A DNA stretch of 64,000 bases from Pestalotiopsis fici W106-1 (taxonomy: Eukaryota; Ascomycota; Sordariomycetes; Amphisphaeriales; Sporocadaceae), in the NCBI RefSeq assembly GCF_000516985.1, contig NW_006917096.1, positions 3,271,606 through 3,335,605 of the forward strand, read 5' to 3'. Position 1 is the stretch's first letter. Each line of letters begins with the position of its first letter. The notes beneath the pieces were generated by a model. That model was given only the letters and a program-made list of their open reading frames with translations, was not told where the DNA came from and made no database searches. The translations under genes and the position numbers were made by a program. Below are positions 1-11,033 of the stretch, in pieces.

Positions 1-2328
1 TGACACTGCGAAGAACGGCGTCCGAGAATTCGTCAGACGAGAAGTTATTGTCACGGAGCAGAGCATCGGTTTCCACCTTAAGGTCACCCATCTTGCCGAG
101 CTGCTCAACCAAAGTTCCAAAAGGATGCAAAGATGTGATAGGCCAACGCTTGATGCACGCAACAAAGATGCGATCGGCGTAGTCCTGGTGCTTCTCAACA
201 AAGTCGCGAGGGGCCTGCTCCGTGGGAATGGCAATCAGGGGAACACGCTTGTCGGTTGGCTTGAACCAAACAATCTTGGGCTTGTCTTGCTGGCGCGAGT
301 GCTCCTGAGGACGGCCACCATCTCTGGCGGCACGTTCAGCCTCCTGCTTCTCCTTGGTGGCCTGGCTACTCGGGCGCAGCAAACCAAGAGTACCCGAGAA
401 CATTTGACCGGCAACGCGCTCAATGACGGCAACAATGTGGCCAGCATAGAGCGGCTTGGCCTCATCGCTGATCTCCTCCTCTTCGACAAGAAGCAGACTC
501 TGACCCTCAACCTCGACATCATCGTTCTTCTTCTGAGTAGGGCGCTGGCGCAGACTGCCACGGCGGCGAATGCCGCCCTCACCCGCGCCGGCGTCCTCGG
601 CGTTAGCAGATCCGGACTGACTTGTACCGGCGGTAGATCCGGACCGCGTATCAGTGATGTCCTTGCGCTTCTTTTTCTCCTCCTTCTCACGCTTCTGGCC
701 CCATACCTCATCGACATCCAACAGTTCTACAGCGACGAGATCGCCCTCCAGAGCTCGGTTGCGGTCCTTGCTACCACAAATAAAGATATCGGCATCAAGG
801 AGGCCATCAGTGGTCGAGACGTATGCATCGCTACGGTTCTTCTTGTTGACACGCAGAATACCAGAGACAAGCTGACCATCGCCGAGCAGTGCAGGAAGAG
901 TTGCTTGCGGGAGGTAAGGTGTGAAGAGAGTCTTCCTTTGCTGCTGCTGGTTCGCTTGGCCGCTCAGTTGAGGAGCGTGTTGGCTTCCTTGAAGACCAAC
1001 CAGATGTTGGCCGTTCATTTGTGCGGCCTGGAGAGCTTGCAGCTGATTCAGCTGCATGGGGTTGAGCTGGCCAGGGTACATCTGCATCATCGGCATCTGA
1101 CCGGGAACCTGCACCATCTGCGGCTGACCGGGATATTGGAAGGCTCCAACGCCCGAAATCGACTGGCTCATCGATGCACGGGATCGATGGCCAGGCTGGA
1201 AAGACTGCTGGCCACCGGATTGGTCCTGGCCTTGAGTCTGAGACTGAGTTCGCCAGTTGCCATCAAAATTTCTGGATGAGGTTCTGGCGTGTCCGCCACG
1301 GCCTCGGCTGCCAAAGTCGCTGCCCTGACCACCCTCGTTACCGATAGAAATGGAACCAGAGCCCCGGCCATGTCCTCGACCGTTGGCACCAACTGCCATG
1401 CTCTGGCTGCGTCCGTGACCGCGGCCACCTCGAGAAGATGCCGAGGAGCCCTGGGCAATAGGGGTATCGGTAGTTGTGGTGGCTGCAGGCTTAGCATCAT
1501 CTGCCGGGGCACTGTCCGAGGCATTGGGGCCTGGGAAAGAAAAGCCCGACGTGGTTCGCTTCTGCTGAGCGATCTCGGCAGCCTTCTTGGCATCAGCAAG
1601 AGCTAGGGAGTGTCGTCGCTGATGTCCACCTCCGGCCGGAGGGCCGCCCCGCCCTCCTCGGGAAGCGTTCTCTCGTCCGGATGGCTGCGAGTTATCGAAA
1701 TGGCCAAAAGTCGAACCGGAAGCTCCCGATGAAGGAGCGGGAGGCGGGCCCATGCCCATATTGGGGAGTGCCGACTGATTACGGCGATGTGACATGGGCT
1801 GACTCGGAGCTCCCAGTTGAACATTTTGTTGCTGTGGAAGCTGGTTCGGGAACTGGAAGCCCTGCTGCGCCATGTTGATACCCTGTTGCATAGGGTTGAA
1901 GCCACCAGGAGCAATCTGTCCGGGCGGCATCATACCCATGTTGATGTATTGGTGTGTAGCCTGCAACTGTTGCTGCTGCTGCTGTAGAAGCTCGATCTGT
2001 TGTTGAATAGCAAGCTGCTCCACTATAGAAGAAAGAAATGTCAGCCACTTGTCTATACATGCATGTATAAACCGGCGAGGTGCGTTGAGCGTAGGGGTAG
2101 AGTTGTACACCAGTTTCTCGCCAATGGAGTTCGCCGATGTACACGGGAGGGGCTGAGGTAAGGAAAAGGGAATACTGTATACTTACTTCCAGGGTTCGCA
2201 AACATGCTCACCAAAGGCGTCAACTCGGAGGGGCTTCGACGGTGAGCAATGTGCAGACGACGACCAGTTGGGCCTGGTACGCCGCCAGCAGGAGGCTGCT
2301 GTTGCTGTTGGTTGTTCTGCTGCTCCAT
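1..2328 (-). CDS. ssd1: SSD1-like RNA-binding translational repressor (3' part outside window)
   Basis: The visible part is two exons: 2187-2328 (ATG at 2328, protein begins MEQQNNQQQ) and 1-2022, which runs off the window edge. The intron 2023-2186 has donor GTAAGT and acceptor TATAG and restores the frame. About 721 codons are present. A long Gln/Gly/Ser-rich N-terminus is followed by the SSD1/Dis3-like N-terminal (cold-shock-type) region, with landmarks LFTPYLPQATLPALLGDGQ (about residue 408) and KIVWFKPTDKRVPLIAIPTE (about residue 628). In the family a degenerate RNase II (RNB) domain follows; here it lies outside the window. Yeast Ssd1 binds mRNAs for cell-wall proteins and represses their translation under control of the NDR kinase Cbk1. 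At least five HxRxxS motifs, the Cbk1 consensus, are visible in the N-terminus (HRRSPS, HRRNQS, HQRRHS, HGRSQS, HARTSS), so this control is probably conserved. Confidence 0.93.
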
Positions 2329-5300
2329 GGTGGGCAAGCAGTAATGCTGGTGCTGCACGTCAGGTGCTCTTGTGGTAGATATATCTATCAACCAGGACGG
2401 GAAGATATGTGGGTTTGAATAGCTAGGAACTGTCGTTCACGTATTTGTTCACAGGACCTAAGCTGATTGGTGGTGAGCTGATGTTTATCGTGCGCGCCGG
2501 TACATGGACGGGACAAATGCGCAGGTTGTTTTGTATGTGTGTTTTGTGTTTGATGATTGCGTGGGCTTTTGCGACTAAACAAAAGGAGGGTAAATGAGAG
2601 ATGTGAAGGAGGTTTGTGGTTTGTCGACGATTTAGAAGTTGGACGTATCGAAGGTATTCCGATCCGAATGGGCGAATCCCTAGAGAAGGAATGGATTGTC
2701 GAGGGACGGAAGGGAAAGAAAGTTGGGATGGTGGTGACGGGGAAAAGGGAAAAGAGATGAAATGGCGATGACGATGATGGGGAGGAGATGTAAGGAAGTT
2801 GTGGCCCAAGGATTCTGTCTCCCAGAGGTCTCGAATGGATGGCTCCAGGGTTGGTTAGGACACAAAGGTCGTCGAGGTGCAGTGCGGCAAGGCAAAGGTA
2901 GCGAGCGCCGCAAGGTCTGGGATTACTTGGCTCACTGTGAGGGCCTCAGAGACGGGAGTGAGCCCAAGCTTAACACCCAGCTGCTGGGTACCTCAGGTAG
3001 CACTGAGCAGCCTCTTTCCCTGAAGCGAGAGGTCGACAGACACGGGGTACATGAAGCGGAAGGGCCAAGAACAGTCGGGTGTTGGTGAGTGTGCAGCTAG
3101 GATGGGGGCAACGACTTACACAGTAGAGCTATGGGATGGAATTGGGGGGCTCAGAGCGCATTGGGGTCCTCGCCGACCCCTCCAGAGGCTCCGCTGCTAA
3201 GCCGGTTCCAGGTTAGCCTTCATCTAGAGCCAGTTCGTCGCCAGCACTAGCGGCCCGTCCTCATCCCCAAGCTGGAGCTTCCACGAGGGGGGCGAGACAG
3301 TTGCTGGCCGTGTCTGCTCTTTTACTGAAACAAGCGTGTGCATGGATCCCGTTATCCGATCACCAATTCCCCGGTGCTCATACTTGTTTTGCTGCTGAAT
3401 TACAATTTCTACGGATGTGTAATCTTGTTATCAGATCGGACACGTGCTACAATGCTGAAGCACAGAAAAAATCTCTGCTTATGTGGCCTTGAAGGGGGTC
3501 TTTTTACCTTCACCTGAACATCCCCAAAGATGTGGACGATCATCGAAGCTACCCCTGCAAATTGAGGGGGGCTAAGCTACGACGTAAATGTTAGCGGTGC
3601 GCTCACTAATGACACCACATCCTAAGAGCTTGCTCTAGCGGTTCAAGGTTCGAGACAGCAGAAAGATAGTGGCTTGTCACTCCTCAGCTGCATCGTTCGT
3701 CTCGTCTACGTATTGCCCATTGGTCATTCTGCCTGTTCTCCGTAGAGCAGCAATTGAAATCCAGAAAAGCGAATTCAGTGTACTTACTTGAGACAAAGGT
3801 CAAGTAGGGTGTAGGGCAAGTACAATTGAGAGAAACGCTCAATCTGACAGGGTAACACGTCGTCTCTGAGGCTGGTACCAATCCCGTCTGTCGTCATAGT
3901 CTACCGAAGGTACCTAGACAAGGTAGGATCTCATCATGATGTATGCCATCATCTATCCATCCCATGCCTAGAATCAAGCAAAGTCATTGGAGACGGCGAG
4001 ACATGCGAAGCATACGTGCACTCGCCCTTTAGTGACACCTGCGGCTTGTTTAGCACAACTTTTATCTTCCTAGTGTAGCATCCATCAATCAACAATAAAC
4101 TGAATTGGTTGGGTGCCAACTGGTGGAGTGAGCACTTGTCGAGCAGGCTTTCCTTGGGCTTTAGCTCAACGTTGATAAAATGGAGCCTCGGTAGTAGTAT
4201 TCTCATTGTTGTGAGGGAAACACTGAACAAACAGGTTGATCTCTTCCTGTGTCCCTTGGGCTTTTTGGGATAATCATCTACCTGAGAATACTACGCAAGA
4301 CGTGCTTGGTGATCGCCAAAACGCAGCTGCACTCCAAACAACATTGAACAGGGGGCGGGACCGGCACAGATGCTGTACCCTTGGAGGTCACATTGGATAG
4401 CACTCCATAAAAGTGCAAAAACACTTGACTAGCATAATATTGCAACTTGTCCAAAGGAGCGCAAAACCGGATGGACCAAATATATGTCTCCCAAATCCAA
4501 CGATAATGCCACTGAAAGACATATAATATATATATATATATATAGTAACTCCAATGTTGTTGGAGTATTCAGAGTGCTGCCAATACTGTTCATGATTCAT
4601 GTGAAGAACTGTGGCACTGTTGTTTATGGATCCTCCTCGTATTCTGACGTTCTGTCATCTACTACCTTGTCCATGGCACTCAAATGCTTGAATCACACAA
4701 TTTTTCAAGCTAGACACAAAATATCAAGGTAGGTATCCAAATATCTTACAGATGTATCGTGGGAACAAAATCTTCCAACAAACGCTTACCCATCAAGGTT
4801 ACCAGTCCAGATTGAACAAATCCATTGTTCCTAGTGAGAGAGAATAGTCATTATATTCAAGCATTCTTTTGGAAACAAATTTCTTGTGTCAGATTCCGGG
4901 ATTAGAGTAGTTTAATTCTTATTGCCGAGATTTGTTTTCCTTAGACTTGAAACTCAATGAATGAATGGCTGTTGCAAATATGAAATTTGTTGTTCAACTT
5001 CAATGTTGACTTTTATAACTTTCTGCCTGAGCTTAGAGCATGTACCTAGGTACCTAGTACTCGGTAGCTTCAGTGTTCAGCGAACGGGAAATAAATGCAC
5101 ATAAGTTTCGATAGGGGTCCTTGCGTCGCTACCTTACCTGGGTAACGTCCGTATCGACTGTCACAGACGTAGCAGTGGGGCTGCTTGCTTACCGCCCGCC
5201 TGATTGGGCATGGCGGGCATAGATCGATCCCTCAAGAGGCTAGACCCACCCTTTGGCAGAAACAATTGAATGTCAATCCCAGCATTTGCGGCTCCAAACT

Positions 5301-5507
5301 TCCATTTGAACGACAACGTTGCAACCGAGAAAGCTACACTTGGGCAAATTGAGTTACGGCTGCGCGCAAGTCAATAAAGCATTGATTTGGTCTTTTCAAA
5401 ATACGATATAACTCGTGACTGAGCCTGCGTCGCGTGCAGACGCCAACAGTCACTTGCGATCCCTGCCACGACAACATGCGATAGTCCGTCTTCAGAACAT
5501 CAGAATC
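2329..5507. other. Divergent intergenic region between ssd1 and gle1
   Basis: No ORF here resembles a protein I recognise. The part next to SSD1 (about 2330-3100) is probably its promoter and 5' leader. From about 3500 to 5050 the sequence is AT-richer and includes a (TA)n tract at 4521-4545. A perfect 12-bp palindrome, GTACCTAGGTAC, lies at 5042-5053, about 455 bases upstream of the GLE1 start. I see no tRNA or mobile element. Confidence 0.6.
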
Positions 5508-7283
5508 ATGGCAGGCACTTCACCTGTTCGCCCGAGCCTCGCAAGCCCAAGTCCGGACAGACACCGCTATGGAAGCTACCTTTCCGATGATAGAAACAAC
5601 ATCAGCAACCATCACGAAGCTTTAGCAGCCTCCAAGGATGAGCATGATCGTGTAAGAGATCATGCCATTCAGGCCCTGGAGAAGCATGCGTTCCAGCTCG
5701 AGCAGCTGCGCATACATGACGAGGAGACGCGAGTCCTTGAGAAGCAAAAGCGAGAACAGGTCCGCTTGGAGCAAGAGAGGAGGTTAAGAGAGGAAGAAAA
5801 GAAGCTCCGAGAGCTCGAGGCGCAACATATTCCCAAATTGCCCCCGAAACCGCCTGCAGAGACTGCACCTCCAGCAGCACAAGCAAAGGACGTCAGCACA
5901 AATGGAATCAAACCAGCCGCCCCATCAATTGCGCCAAAAGGAGCTTCCTCGGAAAACGCCTCCGCAACCTCAAAGTCACCGTTTACTATTGCGCCTCCGA
6001 CCGAAAAGACTAATGGCACAGTCGCGTCAAACGCAAAACCCGCCCCTACCCCCTCAGCACAAGAAGCGGCCCCTGCAGCTATAAAACAGGACGAGACTGC
6101 TACGAAGCCGAATCCGTTTGCGACGATACAGAGTTCATCCGCTGCTCCGAGTCCCAGCCCTTTCGCAGCGGCTGGCAAATCAGCCACACCTGTACCGACT
6201 CTTTTCGGCAAACCGACAGGCGCGCCAGCTATCAATGGACTCAACACGGCCACCACAACCGCTCCTGTGCCGGTAGCTGTGCAGTCCCCAGACCGATATG
6301 TACAAATCCACCAGAGTCTAAAGAAATTGCGTGCTTCTATCAAACAGCAAATGACAACCAACGTGGAGCTTAAGAAGAACGCTGGAAACATGAGGCGAGA
6401 GATTCGTAAATGTATCGGTCAATTAACTGGCGAGAAAGGAGCCAATAGGCAACAGGTGAGAGGATGGAGAGCTTATAATCTGGATTTTACGCTAACAAGT
6501 ACACAGCTGGAGAAGATTCGGGCAGTGTTGACTGCAGCGGTACGTGGATCACCTCCAAGTGCTCTGGTCGATCCATCCGAGTACGTTCGCGATCAAAGAC
6601 AACCAGACCAAGAAGCGCTTCATAATGGAGAACTTCCATCACTCTTTCTCTATCTCTTGAACTGCCTTGCAAAGGATATGATTAAGCAGTTTGATGGTGA
6701 ATGTGGCCCAATGCCGCATAAAGCCGACCCAATCGGAGTGATTGCGGCGCAGATCTTTTCCACGAAGGAATTCCAGTGGCGTGGTATATCTCTGGTCGAT
6801 ATCATGATGGCCAAATTCCGGGTAGCATGCCCAGTTCTCTTTGGAATCCGAGGCAACGAAAAGATGGAACAAGGTAGACTGCGCCTTGGATGGCGGAAAC
6901 CAGATGGACATTGGATGCCCGACCAACAGCACTATGAGCGCATGTCCGGTCTTGGTGTGGGCTATGCTTCCATTGCCCTGCGAGACTTCTCAAAGGTCAA
7001 GACGAGGAACCCCTACCCACCAGCCAACTACTGGACAAGCATGGCCAAGATCGTCAATAGTCCATCCAACGAGATCTCGGACACACAATGTGTGGTCCTG
7101 AGAGCCATGATCCACTTGTACGAAGAGAAGTTCATCAACCTATACGGAAATCAAGCAATAGCAGCTCTGCGCAAAGCATTGGTGGAATTCCCCGCCAAGG
7201 CGCCCAACAAGACACCAGCTGTGCATGGGCTCACAGTTCTGGCAAGTCTATATGAAAAGGATCTCGGACTTGATCTTCGGTGA
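5508..7283 (+). CDS. gle1: GLE1 nucleoporin / mRNA export factor
   Basis: Gle1 sits on the cytoplasmic side of the nuclear pore and, in yeast with inositol hexakisphosphate, activates the DEAD-box ATPase Dbp5 to remodel exported mRNPs. The start is the ATG at 5508 (MAGTSPVRP, A at -3); the frame is open upstream but has no ATG there. A charged coiled coil (roughly residues 40-110, EQERRLREEEKKLRELE) is followed by a Pro/Ala/Thr linker and then the conserved GLE1 domain to the C-terminus (landmarks FDGECGPMPHKADPIGVIAAQ and GWRKPDGHW). A likely 51-nt intron at 6456-6506 (GTGAGA donor, GCTAAC branch, ACACAG acceptor) is in frame and has no stop. Spliced, the protein is 574 residues; unspliced it gains 17 residues between NRQQ and LEKIRAVL. 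The identification is firm; only the intron's use is open. Confidence 0.93.
   Translation: MAGTSPVRPSLASPSPDRHRYGSYLSDDRNNISNHHEALAASKDEHDRVRDHAIQALEKHAFQLEQLRIHDEETRVLEKQKREQVRLEQERRLREEEKKLRELEAQHIPKLPPKPPAETAPPAAQAKDVSTNGIKPAAPSIAPKGASSENASATSKSPFTIAPPTEKTNGTVASNAKPAPTPSAQEAAPAAIKQDETATKPNPFATIQSSSAAPSPSPFAAAGKSATPVPTLFGKPTGAPAINGLNTATTTAPVPVAVQSPDRYVQIHQSLKKLRASIKQQMTTNVELKKNAGNMRREIRKCIGQLTGEKGANRQQVRGWRAYNLDFTLTSTQLEKIRAVLTAAVRGSPPSALVDPSEYVRDQRQPDQEALHNGELPSLFLYLLNCLAKDMIKQFDGECGPMPHKADPIGVIAAQIFSTKEFQWRGISLVDIMMAKFRVACPVLFGIRGNEKMEQGRLRLGWRKPDGHWMPDQQHYERMSGLGVGYASIALRDFSKVKTRNPYPPANYWTSMAKIVNSPSNEISDTQCVVLRAMIHLYEEKFINLYGNQAIAALRKALVEFPAKAPNKTPAVHGLTVLASLYEKDLGLDLR
6456..6506 (+). 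other. Stop-free 3n intron inside gle1
   Basis: The sequence starts GTGAGAGG, has a GCTAAC branch-site match 11 bases before the acceptor, and ends ACACAG. It is 51 nt with no in-frame stop, so both spliced and retained forms keep the reading frame. The encoded segment (VRGWRAYNLDFTLTSTQ) separates two conserved stretches of the GLE1 domain, which favours removal. Confidence 0.8.
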
Positions 7284-7788
7284 CAATCCACTGGTCCATA
7301 AAGACGATGGAATAAACTTGTTCTATGGACTATATCGCACCAGGAAGGTCATGTCATAGAAGAGTCAGGCAGAGGCGTTTATTGGGGGAAAAGGGAAATT
7401 CATCGTCAACACTATAGAGATTTTGAGTTGATGGAGAGATTGATTCTACTATATTGCCCTTGTGTGGCCAGGTGCCTCATGCACCGAATATTTTCAGTCC
7501 CTTGAAATAGACCCAAGAGATCTAATTCATTTTGATGTATACATCATTACATCTCATGACCCCTAAAGGAATTTTCTTTTTTTCTTTTTACTAATACAAA
7601 GTGATCCCGCCCTCTAGTATTGTAAATAAATCCAATAAGTGCCCGTAACCGTTGCGCCGATGCTGTAACACACAATATGGGCACATTTGCAGTCCCAATT
7701 TATCCTCTTTGAAAGCGAGCTACTCCGCTCCATCTCCAATGGAAACAGTCCCGTCCCATTATCTCTTCCCACTGTCTGGGGCATTTCT
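7284..7788. other. Convergent intergenic region between gle1 and tlg1
   Basis: AT-rich 3' flanks of two convergent genes. AATAAA-like sequence occurs (for example TAAATAAATCC near 7622) and there are T-rich runs near 7570-7590. No coding sequence is supported. Confidence 0.6.
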
Positions 7789-8683
7789 CTATAATATCAG
7801 GAGGAGCACAAGCAAGATGATGAGGACCATGATGAGTGCAGCAATGCAGCACCCGCTCCAGCGGTCCTCATTCTTGCGGGCGACGTAGGCCATCTTGGCG
7901 AGGCCAGTCTGGAGACGGCCCTGGACGCGCTCGGCCATGGAGTCGACCACCTCGAGCATCTCGCGCTGCTCTTCGAGCTCGCGGCCCATGTCGTCGGCCT
8001 GCCGCCGGATATTGCCCACCGTCACAAACGTCTGGTCGAGCATGTCGTCTTGCTCGCGCATCATTTGCATTTGCTGCTGGTGCTCAAACTCGGCCGCATA
8101 GTCGTCGTCTTCGTTTTCGCCGTCCTCGAGCGCGAAGGCATTGGGGTCCGGCAGGTCTCCCGAGGCCGCGGCTCGTGCGGCGCGCGCCTTGCTGTTGCTC
8201 GTCTGCTTCCCCGCGCCGCCCTTTGCTAGCTCCTCGGCCATGTCCTCGACCTCGCCGCCGACTTCCTGCACCAGGCGCTGGCGCCGCTTGACCTCGGCGG
8301 CCGAGAGGCCGTACTGCGCCGGGTTGGACTCGACGGCCTGGACGGCGGCGCGGAGGTCCTCGAGGTCCTCGGTCAGGGAGCCCAGAGCGGTCTCCAAGTC
8401 GGCGCGCGCCGAGGTGAGCTCCGGGTTCGAAGGTGCCGAGGTCAAGGACCGGATGCGCACGTAGGACGAGAAGATGGGCCGCGTCTGCTGGAGTTGGGCG
8501 AGTACATCTCTGTGTTGCGTGCGCTGTCAGCGTCTGCTTTTTTTTCGGTTGTGTTTGATGCGATTATATCAATGGCTAAACACTCCAATGTGGATGCACT
8601 TCACCTAGAGCAGTGAATCAAAGATGCAATACATACTGTTGTACCTGGAGGAAGGGATCCTCCTCGTTGGTTGAGGACATCAT
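7789..8683 (-). CDS. tlg1: Tlg1/syntaxin-6 type Qc-SNARE
   Basis: Two exons, 8637-8683 (MMSSTNEEDPFLQVQ) and 7789-8509, with a 127-nt intron (donor GTATGT, acceptor ACACAG). Together they are 768 nt, or 255 residues. The N-terminus DPFLQVQQDVLAQLQQTRPI matches the syntaxin-6/Tlg1 N-terminal helical domain. A SNARE motif at about residues 165-230 carries the central-layer Gln in ELEEQREML, and the protein ends in a hydrophobic tail anchor (AALIMVLIILLVLLLIL) with no lumenal extension. In yeast the protein acts in endosome-to-Golgi retrieval with Tlg2, Vti1 and Snc1/2. The second ATG at 8680 is an equally good start. The gene diverges from the methyltransferase gene at 9261, and the two share a 577-bp promoter region. 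Confidence 0.9.
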
Positions 8684-9260
8684 TGTCTAGTAAGCCTCTG
8701 TTCCCAAAGATGGTGTCTCTTGAATGCGCAAAGGAAGCTCGCTGGACTGGCTACATCTGGGTATCTCACGCAGAAAACAAAAGAAAGAAAAGAGATGATT
8801 GGAATGACAATCGTCTTCTTGGCGTATGTAAATCAGTTGGGATGGGAGATGGAAGGGTTCAAGGTATGACAAGGCTGTAAAGCCTTGGGTAAGGGGCGGC
8901 TCTTTCGGGGGGATGACGTGGTGGGTTTAGGCTCCCTCTTGTCTTGGAAATGCGCGTTCCAGCCCAGCGGCTCCCCCGTCCGGGGCGGGCTGTTTAGGTG
9001 GTCCTCGGCGGGTGGGAGCCGCCAGCTCGGAGAAGGGATCCAGAAATGTGACCGCCAAAAAGATTAGTGCAATTTTTTCAATATAATTTTTCTAAACCTT
9101 CTCGACAGCCAAACCAGGAATAAATCAGCCACGGAGAACGCCCAGTGAAAATTGTGTGTCATATTCCTCATTCCAGAGGAATAGCAGCAAACACTCCACC
9201 AATTTTTTTTTTAAACATAAGTCCATTTCTTCGTGGCAGATTTGGTTGCAGATTCTCGCC
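8684..9260. promoter_or_regulatory. Shared divergent promoter region (tlg1 / METTL25-like)
   Basis: 577 bp between two divergent starts, GC-rich around 8930-9040 and AT-rich near 9070-9230. It must hold both promoters. I could not assign specific factor sites. Confidence 0.5.
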
Positions 9261-11033
9261 ATGATACCCTCAAAACCTCTGCCCTATGCCGAATGCTGGG
9301 GCAGCACGGAGGAATATGTGTCAAGCTTATTAGAATTCGCGACAACTTCTGATCTGCTTCAGACACTATGCGGTGGCGTGCATATTCTGGACTTCTTCAC
9401 CAATGAGCCCGGGCTTTTTCAGCAGATAATTCCAGAGGACTGGCAGGATTACCTCATGAGGACAGACCCGATGCGCCTGCTGGATATACTCATGAGGGAT
9501 GACCTGAGCGCATTTCCCGAGGGCGAGATGCCCCCAGAGAGCTTTCTGCAGTATATCAAGGATATCCGCAGATTCTCCCTGGGGCGCAAATTTGCCGCCG
9601 CGGACGAAAAGCCGCCCAAGTTGACGAGGTTCGTGTCGGTGGGCATGAAGCCCAAGAAAATCCACGAAGTGAGCAATTTCGCCAATTATGTGGACAAATT
9701 TGCCGGGGATGTGGAATCCATCACGGGCGAGGAGATCACGCACTTTGTCGATTTTGGTAGTGGCCAAAACTACTTGGGAAGAGCTCTAGCGAGCGCCCCA
9801 TATAACAAGCATATCGTGGCTGTGGAGGGTCGCGAGCACAATATTGCCGGTGCCAAGGAGCTTGACATGATCGCGGGCATTGCAGACAAGGAGAAGGTCA
9901 TGCGTAATAAGAAATTATGGCACCAGATGATGAAGAACAAGAAAGAGGGCACGGACACGGATTTCACAGACGAAGAGATGCTCAAGAAATTATCTCTGGC
10001 TGCAAAATTGCCGGAGCAAGTCGTCGACTTCAGACCAAGACGCGAGCTTGAGGCCCTTTACACACCCGAGGACGGAAAAGGCTTCATTCGCTATGTCTCG
10101 GGCAGACTGGAGTCCGGAGACCTGTCTGATGTGGTTGAGCAGTTGGAGGAGACTCCTGAAGCATCTCAGGACCTTCGCATGATGGCCATTTCGATTCACT
10201 CGTGTGGAAACTTATCCCACCACGGCATCCGCTCTCTTGTGTTGAATCCCAAGGTGCGCGCCGTGGCCATTGTTGGATGCTGCTACAATCTGATGACGGA
10301 GAAGCTGGGCCCGCCATCTTACAAACTTCCCTACATGCGCCCCAGTCTTCAAGCTTTGAACGGGCGCGTGGTTCGAGAATCTGCCAAATACGACCCTCAA
10401 GGATTTCCGATGAGCGAGAGGTTGAGTACCTACAAGGAGCATGGTGTTCGCCTCAACATTACAGCCCGTATGATGGCGTGCCAGGCACCACAGAACTGGG
10501 GCGAGCAGGAAAGTGATGGATTCTTCACCCGCCACTTTTTCCGGGCTGTTCTCCAGAAAATCTTCCTCGACCGAGGCGTAATCAAAAAGATCTATCACGA
10601 CAAAGAGTCAAGCGAGACTCCATCTTCGAGTCCCTTCAACATGAGCACCAACCCGGTGATTATCGGGTCTTTAACAAAGAAATGTTACACCTCGCTACAC
10701 GCCTACGTAAGAGGCGCTCTCGCAAAGCTAACGACACACTCGGATTATCACGAACACTGCGACATCATTGAGGAGAAATTGGGCGACATCACCGACGAGG
10801 AGATTGCGCGGTATGAAGCTCAGTATCTGCCTCGCAAGAGGGAATTGAGTGCTATCTGGAGTTTGATGGCTTTCAGCGCCGGCGTCGTGGAATCTCTCAT
10901 CGTGACCGACCGCTGGCTATTCCTCAAGCAACACTCGGACCTCGTGCAGGACTGCTGGGTCGAAGTCGTCTTTGACTTTCGAGAAAGCCCTCGCAATCTA
11001 GTAGTCGTTGGAGTCAAGAAGCGCGATCAGTGA
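9261..11033 (+). CDS. METTL25/RRNAD1-like SAM-dependent methyltransferase
   Basis: A single exon of 590 residues starting at ATG 9261 (MIPSKPLPYAECWGSTEEY). The frame is open upstream of this but contains no ATG. Residues about 163-176 read VDFGSGQNYLGRAL, a class I methyltransferase motif I (SAM binding). Further on, HSCGNLSHHGIRSL at about 313 and VGCCYN at 338-343 match the arrangement in the METTL25/RRNAD1 family. In between is a charged insertion (DKEKVMRNKKLWHQMMKNKK). The family is widespread in eukaryotes. Human METTL25B (RRNAD1) was named for similarity to rRNA adenine dimethylases, but I know of no characterised substrate in fungi. No organelle-targeting signal is obvious. The fold is secure; the target is unknown. 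Confidence 0.85.
   Translation: MIPSKPLPYAECWGSTEEYVSSLLEFATTSDLLQTLCGGVHILDFFTNEPGLFQQIIPEDWQDYLMRTDPMRLLDILMRDDLSAFPEGEMPPESFLQYIKDIRRFSLGRKFAAADEKPPKLTRFVSVGMKPKKIHEVSNFANYVDKFAGDVESITGEEITHFVDFGSGQNYLGRALASAPYNKHIVAVEGREHNIAGAKELDMIAGIADKEKVMRNKKLWHQMMKNKKEGTDTDFTDEEMLKKLSLAAKLPEQVVDFRPRRELEALYTPEDGKGFIRYVSGRLESGDLSDVVEQLEETPEASQDLRMMAISIHSCGNLSHHGIRSLVLNPKVRAVAIVGCCYNLMTEKLGPPSYKLPYMRPSLQALNGRVVRESAKYDPQGFPMSERLSTYKEHGVRLNITARMMACQAPQNWGEQESDGFFTRHFFRAVLQKIFLDRGVIKKIYHDKESSETPSSSPFNMSTNPVIIGSLTKKCYTSLHAYVRGALAKLTTHSDYHEHCDIIEEKLGDITDEEIARYEAQYLPRKRELSAIWSLMAFSAGVVESLIVTDRWLFLKQHSDLVQDCWVEVVFDFRESPRNLVVVGVKKRDQ

Noticed and set aside
125..1279. 384-codon plus-strand ORF
   Set aside because: It lies antisense to the clearly conserved SSD1 exon; its length reflects codon bias of the real gene.
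3630..3665. T-loop-like sequence suggesting a tRNA
   Set aside because: GGTTCGAGA occurs, but no matching acceptor, D or anticodon stems surround it.
5669..6391. 240-codon minus-strand ORF
   Set aside because: Antisense shadow of the GLE1 coding sequence, hydrophobic and repetitive, with no conserved features.
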